This document shows, piece by piece, positions 7,151 through 15,952 of a stretch of DNA of 41,237 nt. The notes under the pieces were generated by a model, which saw nothing but the letters and a program-made list of their open reading frames with translations, was not told where the DNA came from and did not search any database. Source of the DNA: JAVWMQ01 sp036637375 (GTDB lineage: Bacteria; Bacillota; Clostridia; Peptostreptococcales; Anaerovoracaceae); assembly GCA_036637375.1 (NCBI GenBank), contig JAVWMQ010000013.1:1-41237 (forward strand), in the 5' to 3' direction. The first letter of the stretch is position 1; each line of letters starts with the position of its first letter. The position numbers and the translations under genes were made by a program.

Positions 7151-8422
7151 TTACTTCTTAATTGGGAGTACAACCTTCATAGTGAAGATTGGCTCGCTAG
7201 CATCAAAGGAACAGTACCCATTGTATTTTTCCGTTAGAAGCTTAATGCTTTTGATACCAAACCCATGTTTATTATTAAATCCTTCATCATTGGTAGGGGC
7301 TAGTTTAACTGGCCCTCTAAAAGGGTTTTGCAGTTTAATCAGTAAATTCCCTTTGTGAATAGACGAACTTAGGGTAATTGTTGCCTTACCGGGTAACAAT
7401 TTTGATGAAGCTATAATGGCGTTTTCTAAAGCATTTGAAAGTATTGCACAGATTTCAGTTTCAGGAAAAGGTAGCTCATCTGGCAGATCAATTGTCATAT
7501 CAAGGTCAATGCCTACTTGGGCAGTTTTGTTATAGAAACTTGAAAGTATTAAGTTTATAGTGTTGTTTGCACAATATTTTTTAGGTGTTACAGCTTCAAT
7601 ATCCGATTGCACCTCATGTATATAATCAAGAGCGCCTTGGGTATCGTTACTGGAAATATATCCACTGATAAGCCTTAAATGATGTCTTAAATCGTGTCTA
7701 TATATTGCAGCTTGTTCCTGGGAAACTGAAAGTACAGAGATTTGCTCGTCTGCTGCATCTAAATGTACTTTGATTAAATCCCTATCCTTTTGAATCTCCT
7801 CAATATTCTTGGTATTTCTAAAAATAGTAATTGTTAGATAATACGCTGCTACTGCACTACAAAATAGCAATATCTTAATTGGAATTAGCTCTGGTGTTGG
7901 GCTATATCGTCCGAGAGAGTAGTTTAAGATGTTATAAAAAACAGGTACACTACAAAACTTGATAATATAAAGTGAATCAAAGTAATTAATAACGTGAGCA
8001 AAGTCACGTGCAAGTGTGAATTTTAACACTACTAAAATACCAAAAGCTATTATTAGAGTTAAGATACAACGAACTATAAGTGATAAATCCAAAGTAAATA
8101 GTATTGTAGTAGAAAGTGAATATGGAAATGAAAAACAAATAGTAGTTAATAACACAAAGAAGGTCTTAAAAAAGCCTTTTTTTGAAGATATCAAAAAAAC
8201 CAGAAAAACTGGCAGTTGTCCCAATAATGGATAAAGCTTACCAAATGTTTCTAGTGGTACATTCATTGAGAATGTAGAGGTAAGGAGTATAATTCCAGTT
8301 AGAGAACCAAAAAATAAAACCTTGCCCCAAGGCTTAAAGGTCATAGGTTTAAGATCAAGGAGCATAGACATTAGCAAGGATGCGTATATTAAAAGCATAC
8401 CTGAAAAATAAAATGTTGCCAA
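7151..8422 (-). CDS. AgrC/GHKL-type sensor histidine kinase
   Basis: The 423-residue product has six to seven membrane segments (residues 1-205), a short coiled coil (205-235), the H-box YRHDLRHHL with His243, and a complete GHKL ATPase domain: N-box near Asn330/Asn334 (LSNALENAI) and G-box HGFGIKSI (386-393). Kinases of this class sense peptides or envelope signals and phosphorylate LytTR regulators. It is the second gene of an operon with the LytTR regulator just upstream. The start is TTG, two bases after the regulator's stop, with AGGAGG inside the end of the regulator gene, suggesting translational coupling. No agrD-like peptide or AgrB gene is visible nearby, so the signal is unknown. 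Confidence 0.9.
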   Translation of the reverse strand: MATFYFSGMLLIYASLLMSMLLDLKPMTFKPWGKVLFFGSLTGIILLTSTFSMNVPLETFGKLYPLLGQLPVFLVFLISSKKGFFKTFFVLLTTICFSFPYSLSTTILFTLDLSLIVRCILTLIIAFGILVVLKFTLARDFAHVINYFDSLYIIKFCSVPVFYNILNYSLGRYSPTPELIPIKILLFCSAVAAYYLTITIFRNTKNIEEIQKDRDLIKVHLDAADEQISVLSVSQEQAAIYRHDLRHHLRLISGYISSNDTQGALDYIHEVQSDIEAVTPKKYCANNTINLILSSFYNKTAQVGIDLDMTIDLPDELPFPETEICAILSNALENAIIASSKLLPGKATITLSSSIHKGNLLIKLQNPFRGPVKLAPTNDEGFNNKHGFGIKSIKLLTEKYNGYCSFDASEPIFTMKVVLPIKK

Positions 8423-8424
8423 AA

Positions 8425-9144
8425 TTAAACCTCCTTTTCTATAAAAAGATGATCCATATATCTTTGACGGACATCTTTGAGTAATAAACGTGATATAGGT
8501 ATAATTGTACCGTTAAATGCTATGAATGTATTGCCAGTAAGTTCAGACATATGCCACAAGTTAACCCAAAACGAGCGATGAACCTTGAGAAATTCGAACC
8601 TGCCCTCAAGTTCCTCCTCGTAATCTGTAAGAGAACCTGAAATCTCTCTTTGCTCGCCATCAATTAAGTGGAATATGAGCTTCTTGCTGATTACCTCTAT
8701 ATAGGCAATTTTTGCAAAGGGAATCTTTGCAATACATGTTTTGTTTTTAATTAATAACCCTTCAAATGGTGCGTTTTTTTCTGAAAGTAATTGATTGAGT
8801 ATGGAGAACACCTTGGCTTTTAGGGCTGGTTTAAGTAAATAGTTTTTGGCATTTACACTGTAACTTTCAAGGGCAAATTCCGGAGAAGATGTCAAGAAAA
8901 CTATTTCAACGACTTGATCTGTTTTGCGAATTTCCTTAGCTGCGTCAATACCCGTTAATCCAGGCATTAAAATATCAAGGAAAATTAAATCGTAACTTCC
9001 AATTGTAATATCGCTAACCATATCGATTGCATTAGAATAAGAATCATAAGTCAAATTTATATCGTTTTGTGTATTAAATTCGTCAATTAATGATGAGATA
9101 CGCTTTATTTCAAGTGCATCGTCATCACAAATACATATGTTCAT
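8425..9144 (-). CDS. LytTR-family response regulator (AgrA-like)
   Basis: The 239-residue protein has an N-terminal receiver domain with the acidic pocket Asp7-Asp9, phosphoacceptor Asp57 in LDILMPG, Thr/Ser near 85-87 and Lys105 in LLKP. A C-terminal LytTR DNA-binding domain follows (about 135-235) with the typical VHRSFWVN segment. It is the first gene of the two-gene operon with the GHKL kinase. A 10-bp palindrome ATAGCGCTAT (9192-9201) lies in its promoter region. AgrA-like direct repeats at 9225-9255 sit between it and the divergent small membrane-protein gene, a likely target. Confidence 0.92.
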   Translation of the reverse strand: MNICICDDDALEIKRISSLIDEFNTQNDINLTYDSYSNAIDMVSDITIGSYDLIFLDILMPGLTGIDAAKEIRKTDQVVEIVFLTSSPEFALESYSVNAKNYLLKPALKAKVFSILNQLLSEKNAPFEGLLIKNKTCIAKIPFAKIAYIEVISKKLIFHLIDGEQREISGSLTDYEEELEGRFEFLKVHRSFWVNLWHMSELTGNTFIAFNGTIIPISRLLLKDVRQRYMDHLFIEKEV

Positions 9145-9224
9145 AATGTGTACCTCCTAGATGACTTCATTGAATATATTATCACATTTTGATAGCGCTA
9201 TAAAGGGATAAAGGGGCAAAAATT

Positions 9225-9255
9225 ACATTTCAGGGTGTTTAAACATACATTTCGC
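9225..9255 (+). promoter_or_regulatory. Paired direct repeats resembling an AgrA/LytTR binding site
   Basis: ACATTTCAG (9225-9233) and ACATTTCGC (9247-9255) share their first seven bases and start 22 bp apart, two helical turns. This is the spacing known for AgrA/LytTR regulators, whose 9-bp consensus is close to ACAGTTAAG. They lie upstream of an extended -10 and next to the gene for a LytTR regulator. Confidence 0.55.
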
Positions 9256-9283
9256 GCCAAAAACGCGCAAAAAGTTAAATTTA

Positions 9284-9292
9284 TGGTAATAT
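9284..9292 (+). promoter_or_regulatory. Extended -10 promoter without a -35 box
   Basis: TG-G-TAATAT (9284-9292) is an extended -10 element. The position 17 bp upstream (CGCGCA) bears no resemblance to a -35 box, as expected for a promoter that needs an activator. The repeat pair would be centred near -60 from the predicted start. Confidence 0.5.
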
Positions 9293-9359
9293 TTAATCAG
9301 AGAGTAAGTACAAAGTATTTTGACGAATATCTATACGATATATGTGTAAGGAGGCTTAG

Positions 9360-9668
9360 ATGAATGCTTTGGTAATAGGGATAGTTGTATGTATTGTGTT
9401 GGCGATTTTAATAGAAATTTGGTTTATTGTTGCATTTAGAAAATTAAAAAAGCAAAGGGAAATGGTTCTTGTTGCAAAAACTCAATGTGAAATTTACCAA
9501 AAAGAGTATGTTGGTTCTGGGAAGTTTGTTGGCAGTTCACAAGATGCAGCAGTTTTAGAATGTAGTTTAGACTTGTACAAACAAGCTTTAGATATTTATA
9601 ACTCAAATCTAAACAATTTCAAATATAGAGTGCCAGGAATTATTCTGGGATTCAAAAAAATAAAATAG
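9360..9668 (+). CDS. Small LemA-like single-pass membrane protein
   Basis: The 102-residue protein has one strong N-terminal membrane helix (residues 3-27), a short basic stretch (FRKLKKQRE) and a helical region. Its C-terminus (YNSNLNNFKYRVPGIILGF) resembles the end of LemA proteins (YN...F.G.I..GFK). It is about half the usual LemA length, so it is either a degenerate or minimal LemA relative or a chance likeness. It has a good GGAGG ribosome binding site, is monocistronic between a predicted activator-dependent promoter and a strong hairpin, and lies divergent from a LytTR two-component operon, suggesting it is controlled by that system. Function unknown. Confidence 0.7.
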   Translation: MNALVIGIVVCIVLAILIEIWFIVAFRKLKKQREMVLVAKTQCEIYQKEYVGSGKFVGSSQDAAVLECSLDLYKQALDIYNSNLNNFKYRVPGIILGFKKIK

Positions 9669-9692
9669 TTACCTCATAAAAATACTCATACA

Positions 9693-9734
9693 AAACCAAC
9701 CTGCTAGGGCAATAATGCAATAGCAGGTTGGTTT
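9693..9734. terminator. Strong 14-bp hairpin, probable terminator
   Basis: A perfect 14-bp stem (9693-9706 with 9721-9734) and 14-base loop follows the small membrane-protein gene. The downstream T-run is poor (GTTTGTG), so termination may be incomplete or work with other factors. Confidence 0.65.
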
Positions 9735-9760
9735 GTGTTATGGGTAAAAGTGTAAGCCCC

Positions 9761-9789
9761 TTGTATTTTGCACAAATATGGGGTAATAT
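9761..9789 (+). promoter_or_regulatory. Promoter of the nucleotidyltransferase gene
   Basis: TTGTAT (9761-9766), a 17-bp spacer and TAATAT (9784-9789) lie about 25 bp upstream of the chosen ATG. Confidence 0.55.
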
Positions 9790-9814
9790 TTATAGAGGAA
9801 ATGGAGGAACTTTT

Positions 9815-10723
9815 ATGGAACCAAATTTAGTGATTATGGCAGCAGGAATGGGAAGTAGATATGGCGGCCTTAAACAAATAGATCCCATTACAGAAGCAGG
9901 AGAAATAATTCTTGATTTTTCTTTGTACGATGCTTTTATGGCAGGTTTTAAGAAAGTCGTTTTTGTAATTAAAGAAGAGAATAAAGAAGATTTTGCTAAA
10001 TATATAGATGGTAGAGCAGGTAAATTTTTTGAGGTGCATTACGCATTTCAGGATTTGAAAGATGTGCCAGAAGGGTTTGCTGTACCAAGGGACAGGGTTA
10101 AGCCTTGGGGAACTGCACATGCAATAATGAGTGCTAGAAATGTTGTTGATGGGCCTTTTGCAGTAATTAATGCGGATGATTATTATGGGCCAAGTGCATT
10201 CCACGCAATATATGATTTTTTGTCTCAAACTAAAAACGATGGTGAGTTTGCTATGGTTAGCTATCAGCTAAAGAATACTGTGACAGATAATGGGCACGTT
10301 GCAAGAGGCATTTGCCAGGTTGATGAAAAAGGATTTTTGGCTGATATTGTAGAGAGAACTAAGATTATGAGAGTCGATGGCAAAATTGCTTTTACAGAGG
10401 ATGAGAGCAACTGGGTAACTCTTGATGAGGAAACTAAGGTTTCTATGAATTTGTGGGGATACACTAGAAATATGATGGATGAACTTGAAAACAGGATGGG
10501 CGATTTTTTGTCAGAAACATTAAAGAGTAATCCACTAAAAGGTGAATATCAAATTCCTACGGTTACAGATGCTTTGATTAAAGAGGGTAATGCCACCGTC
10601 AAGGTGCTAGAGTCCAAAGATAAATGGTATGGGGTAACATACAAAGAGGATAAGGAGCCTGTTTCAAGGGCGCTTACTGCCATGAAGGACAAGGGCGAAT
10701 ATCCTGAAATTCTTTGGGGCTAG
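9815..10723 (+). CDS. Sugar-1-phosphate nucleotidyltransferase-like protein
   Basis: The product (302 residues from this ATG) starts with the nucleotide-binding signature of NDP-sugar pyrophosphorylases (LVIMAAGMGSRYGGLKQ, residues 4-20). A metal-binding Asp occurs in AVINADDYYG and a substrate loop in WGTAHAI. The family activates sugar phosphates as NDP-sugars, usually for envelope polysaccharides; the actual sugar and nucleotide cannot be told. A longer frame runs upstream, but this start has GGAGG 7 bp ahead and the conserved N-terminus directly after it. It lies 27 bp upstream of an orphan LytTR regulator and is probably co-transcribed with it. Confidence 0.85.
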   Translation: MEPNLVIMAAGMGSRYGGLKQIDPITEAGEIILDFSLYDAFMAGFKKVVFVIKEENKEDFAKYIDGRAGKFFEVHYAFQDLKDVPEGFAVPRDRVKPWGTAHAIMSARNVVDGPFAVINADDYYGPSAFHAIYDFLSQTKNDGEFAMVSYQLKNTVTDNGHVARGICQVDEKGFLADIVERTKIMRVDGKIAFTEDESNWVTLDEETKVSMNLWGYTRNMMDELENRMGDFLSETLKSNPLKGEYQIPTVTDALIKEGNATVKVLESKDKWYGVTYKEDKEPVSRALTAMKDKGEYPEILWG

Positions 10724-10750
10724 AGAGAGGTATAAAAAAGAGGGTTAGAG

Positions 10751-11491
10751 ATGAGTTTGGCAATTAAAGTTGTTATTTGTGATGATTGCTTAGGTGAGTT
10801 GCTTTGTACGGAAGAGCTTGTGAGAGAGTTTGCAAAGGAACATATATCTGAAGTTTTTGAAATATCTAGGTATCCTATGTCTTTGGAACTTGTCAAGGAT
10901 ATTGAAAATGGACTTACTGCAGATATTTACATATTGGATATGGTGATGCCACAAAAGAGTGGTATTGAAATTGGTGAAGCTATTAGGAAAGTTTCCAAAG
11001 ATTCTATAATAATATTTACAACATCTTCCAAGGACTTTGCCCTGGAGGCTTTTGGTGTAAAGGCTGACAGGTATTTAATTAAGCCTTTGGAACGAAAAGA
11101 GTTATTTGAAGCTTTGGAGCATTCGACTAAGTTTATACACTCCAATGAAGAGGGCCATGTGCCAATTAAAACTAGTGGTGGAATTGTCTTGATGGGACTT
11201 AATCGGATTGAGTTTGTCGAATGTCTAAAAAGGAGAGCGGTTTATCATTTAGACAATGGTAAGGCAGTTGAAAGTATTCTAATGCGTAAATCCTTTGAAG
11301 AGGAGCTGAGCGACCTTATAGGCGAGGATGGATTTGTGCAGGTTCACAAGTCATATATAGTGAATATGAACAGAATTGCAAGTATAATTGGAGAAAATAT
11401 CACTACGGAAAGTGGAGAAGTGGTTCGCATTTCAAAGAGAAATTTGGGCTACGTAAAAAAAGTCTATATGGACTATATCGCAAATAAGTAA
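10751..11491 (+). CDS. LytTR-family response regulator (orphan)
   Basis: The 246-residue protein has a receiver domain with Asp11/Asp12, phosphoacceptor Asp63 in LDMVMP, and Lys111 in LIKP. A C-terminal LytTR DNA-binding domain follows (about 140-240) with the VHKSYIVNMN motif. No kinase gene adjoins it. It is the second gene after a nucleotidyltransferase. Its partner may be the kinase at 7151-8422, the truncated kinase at 457, or a gene elsewhere. The sortase-anchored surface protein gene downstream is a plausible target by proximity only. Confidence 0.9.
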   Translation: MSLAIKVVICDDCLGELLCTEELVREFAKEHISEVFEISRYPMSLELVKDIENGLTADIYILDMVMPQKSGIEIGEAIRKVSKDSIIIFTTSSKDFALEAFGVKADRYLIKPLERKELFEALEHSTKFIHSNEEGHVPIKTSGGIVLMGLNRIEFVECLKRRAVYHLDNGKAVESILMRKSFEEELSDLIGEDGFVQVHKSYIVNMNRIASIIGENITTESGEVVRISKRNLGYVKKVYMDYIANK

Positions 11492-11503
11492 ATTAAATTT
11501 TGG

Positions 11504-11529
11504 AGAAGGCTTTGCAGCCTTCTTTTTTT
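11504..11529 (+). terminator. Terminator of the nucleotidyltransferase/LytTR operon
   Basis: An 8-bp stem AGAAGGCT / AGCCTTCT (11504-11511 and 11516-11523) with a TTGC loop is followed by a run of T residues. Confidence 0.9.
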
Positions 11530-11542
11530 GTGAGTAAAAAAG

Positions 11543-11603
11543 GTGTAAATTTGCACAAAATAGGCAAGTGCCTTCGACACACATAACAAAATAAAGGTAT
11601 ATT
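11543..11603 (+). promoter_or_regulatory. Promoter region of the surface protein with two near-palindromes
   Basis: GTGTAAATTTGCAC (11543-11556) and AGGCAAGTGCCT (11562-11573) are both near-perfect inverted repeats. They lie just upstream of a weak -35 (TTCGAC, 11573-11578) and a TATATT/TATTAT -10 near 11598-11605. They may be operators; the regulator is unknown. Confidence 0.35.
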
Positions 11604-11660
11604 ATAGGGATAAATGGAGTCTAAAATATAAATTTTGAGAGGTTGGAAGGGGGAAGTGTG

Positions 11661-14600
11661 ATGAAGGACTTAAATCGGAAAAAAGGAAGGAAAACATTAG
11701 GGGTAATTGTTGCAGTTTTGCTGATGGTTAACACCTTTGGTACACCAGCTTTTGCAGCAACTGATACTGCACCAAATGTATACGATAGACTTACTAATGT
11801 TAAAGCAGAACTTACCCAAGACGGCGTGAGTATAACGGATAATTTTGACTATACAAAACCAGTTAAGATTAAATATTCATTTGATGTGCCTGTGGCTGGA
11901 GATGTGCCATCACCTAACTATCCTGTTTCTTTTGGGGATATTGCTAGGTTTACATTACCATCAGGCATGAGGCTTACAAATACAAGTAGCCAAGAGATGA
12001 TGTTTGGTGGACAACGGGTAGGTACAGTTAATTTTGTAGATAACATTGCAAGGGTGACTTTTGGACGGGTGCTAGATGATATGAGCGTTTCCAATGTTAA
12101 ATGCGAATTTGAAGCTACAATGAAGTATGAACTTGCTGGGAATAATGGCTTGCCAGGGGAACATACAATTATAATTTTGGGCAAAACATATAGAGTTACT
12201 ATTCCAGAACGTGAAGTTGTTTTGTCTGGAACTAAGTCTGGCTTAGTAGACCTTGAAGAAGGCGTGGTAAACTGGACTATAAGGCTTGATGCGAGATATG
12301 AAGGTGGAGAGCCTGCATTCATTGGTGGATATAAGTTTGAAGATAATTTGAATAACATTGGAGAGTTTGTAATTGGAAGTATGGGAGTTTCTCTATCACC
12401 TGGAGGAGATGGCAAGGAGCCAGTAGTTCCTACATATAGCGGTGGTGTTTTGTCATATACTTTTCCAGATAAAGCAATTGGAAGGAAGTACATTACATTC
12501 CAAACAAAGCTAACTGAGGCACAACTCAAAAACACAAGAGAGCAGGTTTTGTCAAATACGTGTAAGTTTGCTAAGAGTGAAAGCCAATTTGTTGAGATTA
12601 AAGGAGAGGTGAAGTTTACTCCTCGGTGGATAAGCAAGTCTGGTTCAGTTGTGCCACTAACTGAGGGTACAGCGGGACATTACGATCCATCAAACAGGAA
12701 GATTGAATGGATAATTACAGCAAACCAAATGGATCAAGAGATTGAAAATGGAATTGTTACTGATGTATTGCCAAGGGGGCTAACCTTTGAAAGTGCAAAA
12801 ATCCAAATTGGTGGAGGTACAATTGTGCCAATTACACCAGTAGTAACAGGGCAAGAGCTGAAATTTGATATAGGCAAAGTAAATAGTCAGGTCAAGATTT
12901 TTGTAATAACAAGTGTTGATGATAAATCGGTTTCAAAGGGAAAACTTTGGTTCAAGAATACTGCCACACTTGGCGTTAATGGGGCAAGTGCGTTTAACAG
13001 CAATGAAAGCCGAGTAGGTGTTGGCATTGAACCAGTAAAAAAAGTTGCAGGAGATTACAATAGTTTGAACCATGAAGTTTTGTGGACAGTTAATGTTGAC
13101 AAAGCGGGACAAGATTATGGAGGAACGTTAAAAACTATAGACTTAATAGTCCATGATAGTAGTTTTAATCCAAGAGATTTTGGGGATATTGTAGATGGTG
13201 ATACCAGTCTATCCCAAAGCGAACTAAGGCAGTTGCAGCCTAGATTTAATCAAGAGTTTGTCCAAGGATCTATGACGGCTAATGGTGTAAATGTTAAGGT
13301 TCATCAGTTAGTTAAGAATGGCAAAGTTGTTGCTGATGTAATTGTGGCAGTTGGCGAGGGTGACTTTGCTTTTAAGACAAAAATTCTAAGTGCGGACATT
13401 TTTGCAGGTAATGATGATACAAGGGTTTACAATACTGCTACACTATTTGTAGGTGGCAAAAAGATTAATTCGGCTACAGCAAATAAGATGATTTCAAGTA
13501 GAATGATTAGAAAAGATATGGTTAATGGGTTTAACTATGAAGAAAAATCCATAACCTACAGGATACATGTAAATTACAATGGTATAGTAATGGATAATGT
13601 AACTGTCAAAGATGTGCTGCCTGAGGGCTTTAGTTATATGCCAATTAATGGCAAGGACTATCAACTTTATGAGGCAACCCAAAGGAGAGATGGATATTTA
13701 GTAAAGGGTGCTTTAGTTCCATCGCCTCCAGCTGTAAATATTAATGGTAGAGAGCTTACTGTAGAATTTGCTAAACTTGATAAACCATACATTCTAGAGT
13801 ATAAGGCAACCTTAGATGATGAAACAATAGCACAAAAATATTTTAGTACAAATGGTAGCTATGAAATAATTAACAATAGCGAGCTGATTAGTACAGAATA
13901 TATCAAAAATCCTAAGGCTCCACATACATATGTGCTAAAGACTAATCCTTTTGCTAAGGATGTTGATATGGCAAACGCAAACAGCAAGGGATATGCAACA
14001 TGGAGTGTTGACTATAAGGCGTATGGAATAAGTCACAAGGGTATTTACTTTGAGGATACATTGCCAATTGGTATTGACCTTAGAACTAATGCCATTGGTG
14101 AATTGATTATTCCTGGTAATATAGAAATTGTTGAACTCAAAATTGGTGCGGACGGTAGCACAAGCGAGGGAAGTGCCATTGTTGCTGATGGTTTAGTTAA
14201 ATATAATAATTCTAGCAGGGTTTTGACAGTTAACTTGCCTGATAATGATAAATCGTACAGGGTTAAATATGTAACTGATATTACAGGTAGTCCTGGCAAA
14301 ATCACCAATAATGTTAAACTGTATATCAATAATGTTGCCATTGAAAACACAAGTAAGCTGTTTGTTATAACCGAGGCTAGTGCGAGGGCAACTCTACAGC
14401 GCAATGGTTGGGTATTTGTTGACAAGTACGATACCAGTGGCAAGGAGCTTGATGACACAGAATTTACTGTTTTTGATTCCACTGGCAAGATTCCAGTTAG
14501 AGTTGGCATAACAGATTCCAAAGGTGAGCTTTACCTAAAGGCATTGCCAGCGGGGGAATATATAATGAGGGAAACTAGAGCACATAATGGATATGTTCCT

Positions 14601-15542
14601 ATTGCCAGAGAATATAGAGTCCTTGTAAAAATCAATGGTGACAATGTTTTGACTACTGTTGATGGTGGTGAAAATAAAGTTATAATAAACAATGCGCCTA
14701 TTGGTAGCAGTGGGAATATTGAGATTACAAAGCATCTTGTTGGAAATAATGTAGATAAGAATAAGCAGTTTGAATTTACATTTGAAGTTGAGGGTACAGC
14801 TGGAGCCTTTGATTATGAACGTGATGGTGTGTTTGTTGGAACCATTAAGAGTGGGGATAAATTTACTTTGACAGGCAACCAATCTGTTTTAATCAAAAAT
14901 ATTCCAAAGGATCTTAGGTACAAAATTACTGAAAAATCCTATGTAGATGAGGGGTATACTTTAAATGCTCTTGGTGATGAGGGAATTGTTTTGGCAGACA
15001 AGACTGTTTCTGCGGTGTTTACAAACACAAACAATGTTTACGCCACCAATACAGGAGGGCTTACAATTACTAAGACGTTGATGGGTACTACAACAGAAAG
15101 ATTAATGAAGTTCAAGTTTATTGTGTCTTTTGGTGATGGTAGAAGTGAAGAGGTTTGGCTTGCCCATGGTGAGAGCAAAAGTTTTGCAGGGCTTAAACCT
15201 GGTTTGACTTATTCTGTAAAGGAGGAAGCAAACAAAGACTTCTATGTTACATCAAGTGGCGAAGTTGGGGTAATCAAGGCGGATGTGAATAGTGTGGCAA
15301 ACTTTTTGAATACCAAGAAATTGCCAACGGATAAACCTATTATACCGGATAAGCCAGATAAACCTGTTAAACCAGACAAGCCGGACAAGCCAGTTAAACC
15401 AGACAAGCCTGTTAAGCCAGGAGGGGAGAACCTTCCACCACAGACAGGCGATGAAGGTGTAGTTGGTTATCTAATAATGTTAATATTATCAGCCGCTGCA
15501 CTAGGATTTGGACTAAAAAAGGTTATTAAAATCCAAAAATAA
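11661..15542 (+). CDS. Sortase-anchored SpaA/CnaB-type surface adhesin
   Basis: The 1293-residue product starts with a signal peptide (basic RKKGRK, hydrophobic core, cleavage after AFA near residue 32). A long series of beta-rich isopeptide/DUF11-like repeats fills about 35-905. A SpaA/Cna-B domain follows (about 915-1015: DTEFTVFDSTG, PAGEYIMRETRAHNGY), then two pilin-like domains with E-box-type signatures (about 1020-1120 and 1130-1220). The C-terminus has a Lys-Pro-Asp repeat wall spanner (about 1225-1255), a sortase signal LPPQTGDE, a hydrophobic helix and a basic tail. The motif reads PPQTG rather than a strict LPXTG, a tolerated variant. The ATG at 11661 has a GGAAGGGGGA ribosome binding site; an upstream TTG is less likely. 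No sortase gene is in the window. Role in adhesion is inferred. Confidence 0.88.
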   Translation: MKDLNRKKGRKTLGVIVAVLLMVNTFGTPAFAATDTAPNVYDRLTNVKAELTQDGVSITDNFDYTKPVKIKYSFDVPVAGDVPSPNYPVSFGDIARFTLPSGMRLTNTSSQEMMFGGQRVGTVNFVDNIARVTFGRVLDDMSVSNVKCEFEATMKYELAGNNGLPGEHTIIILGKTYRVTIPEREVVLSGTKSGLVDLEEGVVNWTIRLDARYEGGEPAFIGGYKFEDNLNNIGEFVIGSMGVSLSPGGDGKEPVVPTYSGGVLSYTFPDKAIGRKYITFQTKLTEAQLKNTREQVLSNTCKFAKSESQFVEIKGEVKFTPRWISKSGSVVPLTEGTAGHYDPSNRKIEWIITANQMDQEIENGIVTDVLPRGLTFESAKIQIGGGTIVPITPVVTGQELKFDIGKVNSQVKIFVITSVDDKSVSKGKLWFKNTATLGVNGASAFNSNESRVGVGIEPVKKVAGDYNSLNHEVLWTVNVDKAGQDYGGTLKTIDLIVHDSSFNPRDFGDIVDGDTSLSQSELRQLQPRFNQEFVQGSMTANGVNVKVHQLVKNGKVVADVIVAVGEGDFAFKTKILSADIFAGNDDTRVYNTATLFVGGKKINSATANKMISSRMIRKDMVNGFNYEEKSITYRIHVNYNGIVMDNVTVKDVLPEGFSYMPINGKDYQLYEATQRRDGYLVKGALVPSPPAVNINGRELTVEFAKLDKPYILEYKATLDDETIAQKYFSTNGSYEIINNSELISTEYIKNPKAPHTYVLKTNPFAKDVDMANANSKGYATWSVDYKAYGISHKGIYFEDTLPIGIDLRTNAIGELIIPGNIEIVELKIGADGSTSEGSAIVADGLVKYNNSSRVLTVNLPDNDKSYRVKYVTDITGSPGKITNNVKLYINNVAIENTSKLFVITEASARATLQRNGWVFVDKYDTSGKELDDTEFTVFDSTGKIPVRVGITDSKGELYLKALPAGEYIMRETRAHNGYVPIAREYRVLVKINGDNVLTTVDGGENKVIINNAPIGSSGNIEITKHLVGNNVDKNKQFEFTFEVEGTAGAFDYERDGVFVGTIKSGDKFTLTGNQSVLIKNIPKDLRYKITEKSYVDEGYTLNALGDEGIVLADKTVSAVFTNTNNVYATNTGGLTITKTLMGTTTERLMKFKFIVSFGDGRSEEVWLAHGESKSFAGLKPGLTYSVKEEANKDFYVTSSGEVGVIKADVNSVANFLNTKKLPTDKPIIPDKPDKPVKPDKPDKPVKPDKPVKPGGENLPPQTGDEGVVGYLIMLILSAAALGFGLKKVIKIQK

Positions 15543-15545
15543 AGC

Positions 15546-15573
15546 TTGCTTTTTGGAGCAACTACTGTATAAT
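15546..15573 (+). promoter_or_regulatory. Promoter of the rpsF-ssb-rpsR operon
   Basis: TTGCTT (15546-15551), a 16-bp spacer and a perfect TATAAT (15568-15573) begin right after the stop codon of the surface protein. No clear terminator separates the two. Confidence 0.75.
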
Positions 15574-15606
15574 AATAGGGTACGAATTAAATTACAGTAC
15601 ATCTCT

Positions 15607-15628
15607 GCGTTAGCAATAAGGCTAACGC
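15607..15628 (+). promoter_or_regulatory. Hairpin in the rpsF leader
   Basis: A perfect 8-bp stem GCGTTAGC / GCTAACGC (15607-15614 and 15621-15628) with a 6-base loop lies 20 bp before the rpsF ribosome binding site. Autoregulatory leaders that bind S6:S18 are known upstream of rpsF. I could not confirm the conserved binding motif, so that role is only possible. Confidence 0.45.
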
Positions 15629-15655
15629 CATTTAGTCCACAGGGAGGTGAAAATA

Positions 15656-15943
15656 ATGACAAATTACGAAATCATGTTCATCATCGAACCTACATTAGAA
15701 GATGCAGCTAAGGATACAACAGTTGAAACTGTTAAAGGTATCATCGAAGCAGAAGGCGAAGTTTCTAAGGTAGACGTATGGGGAATGAGAAAGCTTGCTT
15801 ATCCTATCCAGAAGAAAAACGAAGGATATTACGTAGTAATGGAATTCAAAGCAAGTCCTACTCTTCCAAAAGAACTAGACAGAAGACTTAAGATCTCAGA
15901 TAACGTAATCAGACACTTGATTATTAATAAAGACGAGAAATAG
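15656..15943 (+). CDS. rpsF: Ribosomal protein bS6
   Basis: The 95-residue product has the bS6 pattern: NYEIMFIIEP at the N-terminus, the central WGMRKLAYPIQKKNEGYYVV and the C-terminal ISDNVIRHLIIN. It binds the central domain of 16S rRNA with bS18, whose gene is two genes downstream. The ATG at 15656 follows AGGGAGG at 9 bp; an in-frame GTG nine bases earlier overlaps the ribosome binding site and is unlikely. First gene of the classic rpsF-ssb-rpsR operon. Confidence 0.97.
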   Translation: MTNYEIMFIIEPTLEDAAKDTTVETVKGIIEAEGEVSKVDVWGMRKLAYPIQKKNEGYYVVMEFKASPTLPKELDRRLKISDNVIRHLIINKDEK

Positions 15944-15952
15944 GAGGTCACT

